64,000 nucleotides of DNA from CATQHS01 sp963422655 (lineage in GTDB: Bacteria > Actinomycetota > Acidimicrobiia > Acidimicrobiales > Aldehydirespiratoraceae): positions 496,001 to 560,000 of the forward strand of contig OY730440.1 of the NCBI GenBank assembly GCA_963422655.1, read 5' to 3'. The notes under the pieces are model-generated. The model ran no database searches. It was not told the origin of the DNA and worked only from the letters and a program-made list of their open reading frames with translations. Position numbers and translations under genes: made by a program. Positions 60,899 through 64,000 of this stretch are shown here, piece by piece (within the stretch, counting starts at the first letter, position 1; each line of letters begins with the position of its first letter).

Positions 60899-62593
60899 TC
60901 AGCCCAAGGCCGCGACCTCATCGGCCGCCTGGCGAGCGTGGAAGCTGGACCGGGTCAGCGGCGACGACTCGACATGGCCGAGGCCGAGCGACTCGCCGAT
61001 CTGCTTCCATCGAGCGAAGACATCCGGTTCCCACCACCGGGCCACCGGTAGGTGGCGAGGGGAAGGCCGAAGGTACTGGCCGATGGTCACGATGTCGGTT
61101 CCGGCTCCGTGCAGGTCCACCAGTGTCTGCACGATTTCGGTGTCGGTCTCGCCCATGCCCACGATCAGGGAGGACTTGGTGGTGAGCTCGGCTGCCTTGG
61201 CTCGGGCCAGCACCGAAAGGCTGCGGGCGTAGGAGGCCTGGGGCCGGACGGCTCGCTGGAGCCGGGCCACCGTCTCGATGTTGTGATTCAACACGTCGGG
61301 CCGGGCCTCGAACACGGTTCGCAGGGCCTCATCGGAGCCGCCCAGATCGCTGATGAGAGTCTCGACCCGAGCCCGGGGTAGGCGGGCCCGGACCGCCTTC
61401 ACGGTGGCGGCCACCGCTGCTGCACCCCCGTCGGCGAGGTCGTCACGGGCCACCATGGTGACCACCACGTGCTCCAAACCCATCCGGACGGCGGCCTCGG
61501 CCACCTGGGCCGGCTCGGCGCCGTCTACGAGCCCCGGTTTGCGGGTGTCGACCAAGCAGAACCCGCACGCTCGAGTGCAACGGTCGCCCAGGATCATGAA
61601 AGTGGCGGTGCCGTCGTTCCAGCACTCCGAGATGTTGGGACATCCGGCTTCCTCGCACACCGTCACCAGATCCAGGTCTCGCAGGGTGGAGCGAACCCGG
61701 CGGAAGATGGGACCGGTGTCGAGACGGACCTTCATCCAGTCGGGCTTGCGAGATCTGAACGCGACCGTTGCGGTGCCGCTTACCCCGGCCTCGGCCAGCC
61801 GGCCCCGCAACCGGGGTGAGTTACCGGCTGCAGCCGGGGCAGGCCCGGCACCGCCGGCGCCGCTCTGCGCCCCAGCTCCGGTCCCAGCCCCGGCCTGGAG
61901 GGTGAACGGGGCCAGGTCGACGGGTGCGACCCGGTGAGCCACGCCGGCTCGGTCGATGCGTCCATGGGAGGCCCACTCGGCTTCGGCCCGGTCCACCACC
62001 AGATCGACCACGTCGCGCATCGACACGTCGATGCCCTCGGCTGCCAGTGACGTGACCCCCATAGCGGTGATGCCGCAGGGAACGATCCGACTGAACCATT
62101 CGAGATCGGGGGCGACGTTGAGGGCGAAACCGTGCATCGAGCGGGCCCGTGACAGCCGCACTCCGATAGCCGCGATCTTGCGGGGCCGCAGCCCGCCGGG
62201 ATCGACCCACACCCCCGTATGGTGTTCGATCCGGCCGGCGTCGAGGCCCAACTCGGCCAGCACGTCGATGATCACCTGCTCCACCCCTCCGACGTAGGCG
62301 GCGGTGTCGGCCATCCCCCCGCCCCGCTTACCGGGCACGGTGAGGATCGGGTAGCCGACGAGCTGGCCCGGACCGTGATAGGTGACCTCACCGCCCCGGT
62401 CGGTCTCCACCACCTCGGCCCCGAGAGCTTCGACGTCGGCGAGCAGGTCCTGCCGTTTCCCACGGCGCCCCAGCGTCACCACGTGGGGATGCTCCAGCAC
62501 GAGCAGGTGGTCGTCGTCGGAGTGAAGATGCAGCCGGTGTTGCAGTGCCCAAGCGTCGCCGTAAGCCACTCGTCCCAGCCAGCGGACGCGCAA
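60899..62593 (-). CDS. lipBA: Fused octanoyltransferase (LipB) - lipoyl synthase (LipA)
   Basis: 564 residues in one uninterrupted frame. Residues ~1-215 are LipB: HPHVVTLGRRGKRQDLL, DRGGEVTYHGPGQLVGYPIL, PRKIAAIGVRLSRARSMHGF (catalytic Lys) and VPCGITAMGVTSL (catalytic Cys). An Ala/Gly/Pro linker spans ~233-260. Residues ~262-564 are LipA, with the auxiliary cluster CEEAGCPNISEC, the radical-SAM CTRACGFC and C-terminal LTRSSFHA with its cluster Ser. LipB moves octanoyl to the E2 lipoyl domain and LipA inserts two sulfurs. TTG start, 20 bp after the E2 gene stop. Normally two separate genes. Confidence 0.93.
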   Translation of the reverse strand: MRVRWLGRVAYGDAWALQHRLHLHSDDDHLLVLEHPHVVTLGRRGKRQDLLADVEALGAEVVETDRGGEVTYHGPGQLVGYPILTVPGKRGGGMADTAAYVGGVEQVIIDVLAELGLDAGRIEHHTGVWVDPGGLRPRKIAAIGVRLSRARSMHGFALNVAPDLEWFSRIVPCGITAMGVTSLAAEGIDVSMRDVVDLVVDRAEAEWASHGRIDRAGVAHRVAPVDLAPFTLQAGAGTGAGAQSGAGGAGPAPAAAGNSPRLRGRLAEAGVSGTATVAFRSRKPDWMKVRLDTGPIFRRVRSTLRDLDLVTVCEEAGCPNISECWNDGTATFMILGDRCTRACGFCLVDTRKPGLVDGAEPAQVAEAAVRMGLEHVVVTMVARDDLADGGAAAVAATVKAVRARLPRARVETLISDLGGSDEALRTVFEARPDVLNHNIETVARLQRAVRPQASYARSLSVLARAKAAELTTKSSLIVGMGETDTEIVQTLVDLHGAGTDIVTIGQYLRPSPRHLPVARWWEPDVFARWKQIGESLGLGHVESSPLTRSSFHARQAADEVAALG

Positions 62594-62613
62594 GGTCGGA
62601 GTCGGTCGCTCGA

Positions 62614-64000
62614 TCAGATGACCTCGACATTCCAGTCGCGGGTCTCGATGATCTCCTTGACCCGATGCAGGAAAGCGGCAGCATAAGCGCCGTCGAAGGC
62701 CCGATGATCCCAGGCCATGGCCAGCACCCCCACCGAGTGGATGGCGATCGACTCGTTGCCGAAGCTGTCGGTCACCACCACCGGCTTGCGGGACACGCCG
62801 TCGGTGCTCAGGATCGCCACCTGGGGCTGGTTGATTATCGGGAACTGCATCATGGTGCCGTACTGCCCGGCATTGGTGAGCGTAAAAGTGCCACCGGCCA
62901 AGTCGTCGAGACCGAGTTGCTTGGTGCGGGCCCGGGTCGCGAGATCGACGATGTCACGAGCGATCCGGCGCAGTCGCTTGCCGTCAGCGCCTTTGATAAC
63001 CGGGGCCAGCAGACCGTTGAAATCGATGTCGACAGCCACGGCCAGATTGACCGAGCCGTGGACGATCAACTCTTTGCGGCCGAAGGTGGCGTTCAGATGG
63101 GGGTACTCCCCCAAGGCGTCCACGACGGCTCGGGCTATGAACGGCAGGTAGGTGAGGCTGAACCCCTCATCGGCCTTCCAAGTGGCCTTGAGGGAGCGGC
63201 GAACCTGCTCGACTCCCTCATAGTCGACCTCTATGGCAGTCAGCACGTGGGGAGAGGTTTGCTTCGACCTGACCATGTGCTCGGCCGTGCGTTTGCGAAT
63301 GTTGTCGAGCGGCACGATCTTGTCTCCGGGGCCGGCCCCGACCGGGACCGCTGGAGGCCGTACCGCCGGAACCGGGGCCGGTTCTGGCCGGGTCGGGGCC
63401 TCCGGAGCCGAGACAGGAGCCGGTTCTGGCCGGGTCGGGGCCTCCGGAGCCGGGACAGGGGCCGGTGGCGTCGGGACAGGAGCCTCCGGAGCCGGAGCGC
63501 TCTGGATCCGGGTTCGGATGGCCGCCTCCACGTCGGCCCGGGTGATGCGGCCGCCCAGTCCGGTCCCGATGATGGTGGCGGGGTCGATGCCGTTCTCGGC
63601 GATCAGACGGCGCACGACCGGAGACAGCACTTCGACCCGGGCCCGGTCATCGCCGGAGTCCGCCTTCTCCGGGTCGGCCCCCGCCATCTCAGGATCAGCA
63701 GCCACGGCAGAGCCGAGAACAGATGCGGGTTCTTCGAGCTCGGGACCGACCTCGGCCTCGGGCTCGGGCTCCGTTTCGGGTTTCGGCTCGGTCGATCCCA
63801 CGCCAGACGAACCGACCCGAGCCAGAACCTGGCCCACTTCGACCACGTCCCCCTCGCCGGCCAAGATCTCGGTCACGATCCCCGACACCGGGGAAGGCAC
63901 CTCCGAATCGACCTTGTCGGTAGAGACCTCGAAGAGGATCTCGTCGCTGGCCACGGTGTCGCCGACCCGCTTGAACCAGCGGATGACGGTGCCCTCGGTG
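62614..64000 (-). CDS. Dihydrolipoamide acyltransferase (E2), 5' end outside window
   Basis: About 462 residues are visible, entering from the right edge at TEGTVIRWFKRVGDTV, inside the lipoyl domain (lipoylated Lys in STDKVDSEV). An acidic/Pro linker leads to the E3-binding domain (VLSPVVRRLIAENGID, TGLGGRITRADVEAAI). A second Pro/Ala/Glu linker with EAPTRPEPAPV repeats follows, then the catalytic domain (ISAIDVD-type core, MQFPIINQPQVAIL, MAWDHRAFDGAYAAAFL with the catalytic His). Component of pyruvate, 2-oxoglutarate or branched-chain dehydrogenase. Its lipoate is supplied by the downstream lipBA, as in the M. tuberculosis dlaT-lipB-lipA neighbourhood. Confidence 0.94.
   Translation of the reverse strand, partial: TEGTVIRWFKRVGDTVASDEILFEVSTDKVDSEVPSPVSGIVTEILAGEGDVVEVGQVLARVGSSGVGSTEPKPETEPEPEAEVGPELEEPASVLGSAVAADPEMAGADPEKADSGDDRARVEVLSPVVRRLIAENGIDPATIIGTGLGGRITRADVEAAIRTRIQSAPAPEAPVPTPPAPVPAPEAPTRPEPAPVSAPEAPTRPEPAPVPAVRPPAVPVGAGPGDKIVPLDNIRKRTAEHMVRSKQTSPHVLTAIEVDYEGVEQVRRSLKATWKADEGFSLTYLPFIARAVVDALGEYPHLNATFGRKELIVHGSVNLAVAVDIDFNGLLAPVIKGADGKRLRRIARDIVDLATRARTKQLGLDDLAGGTFTLTNAGQYGTMMQFPIINQPQVAILSTDGVSRKPVVVTDSFGNESIAIHSVGVLAMAWDHRAFDGAYAAAFLHRVKEIIETRDWNVEVI

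Overview
The window is high-GC, densely coded DNA that looks chromosomal and actinobacterial. Reasons: paired F420 genes (fbiA/cofD and cofE) beside a sugar-1-phosphate nucleotidyltransferase and an LCP protein, birA next to a biotin-carboxylase/BCCP gene, an LpdA-type flavoprotein, pepA and an E2 gene next to lipB/lipA, and Ku with a LigD-type polymerase. Much of this matches neighbourhoods I know from Mycobacterium tuberculosis (Rv3261-Rv3303c and Rv2213-Rv2218). SLH repeats of the VTRAQIATFLWR type and the GTG-rich starts would fit class Acidimicrobiia, but that is an inference.

Layout. 1-6.2 kb: a truncated GT2/membrane glycosyltransferase diverges from rmd-gmd-fbiA-cofE. 6.3-12.7 kb: a tightly overlapping minus-strand operon of three GT4 transferases, a His-rich membrane protein with an acidic repeat tail, a nucleotidyltransferase and galE. 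12.8-17.5 kb: fcl, then uxs, ugd and an LCP ligase. 17.6-21.5 kb: birA, an acyl-CoA carboxylase alpha chain and lpdA. 21.6-35.2 kb: a long plus-strand glycan operon with two GT-C type membrane transferases, GT2/GT4 enzymes, a Wzm/Wzt-like exporter, a SpoIID-SLH surface protein and a polyprenyl-phosphate sugar transferase. 35.3-36.8 kb: a second Wzm/Wzt-like pair on the minus strand.

36.9-47.8 kb is the unusual part. It encodes a secreted 1538-residue protein with five near-identical repeats of about 155 residues, an in-frame Calx-beta-like ORF just past its stop codon, and a Thr/Glu/Pro-rich lipoprotein. Divergent to these is an O-antigen-ligase-like gene. The whole repeat-protein/lipoprotein/ligase unit is duplicated in tandem. 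In one unit the ligase copy was broken by a decayed IS5-type element and deletions; in the other the large gene was reduced to a chimeric remnant.

47.7-52.6 kb: rmlD-rmlB-rmlC-rmlA and a flippase. The RmlA-like protein lacks the conserved Arg of its nucleotide-binding loop. 52.7-64 kb: mostly housekeeping genes, namely a rhodanese-ThiF/MoeB protein, a sirtuin, an unknown gene with a consensus-like promoter, pepA, LigD-type polymerase, Ku, a membrane protein, an M24 peptidase, a LipB-LipA fusion and the 3' part of a dihydrolipoamide acyltransferase.

Together the first 52 kb can make GDP-D-rhamnose, GDP-L-fucose, UDP-galactose, UDP-glucuronate, UDP-xylose and dTDP-L-rhamnose precursors. It can also assemble them on lipid carriers, export them by two ABC exporters and one flippase, and attach them by an LCP enzyme and an O-antigen-ligase-like protein. 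No rRNA, tRNA, CRISPR array or replication origin was recognised.
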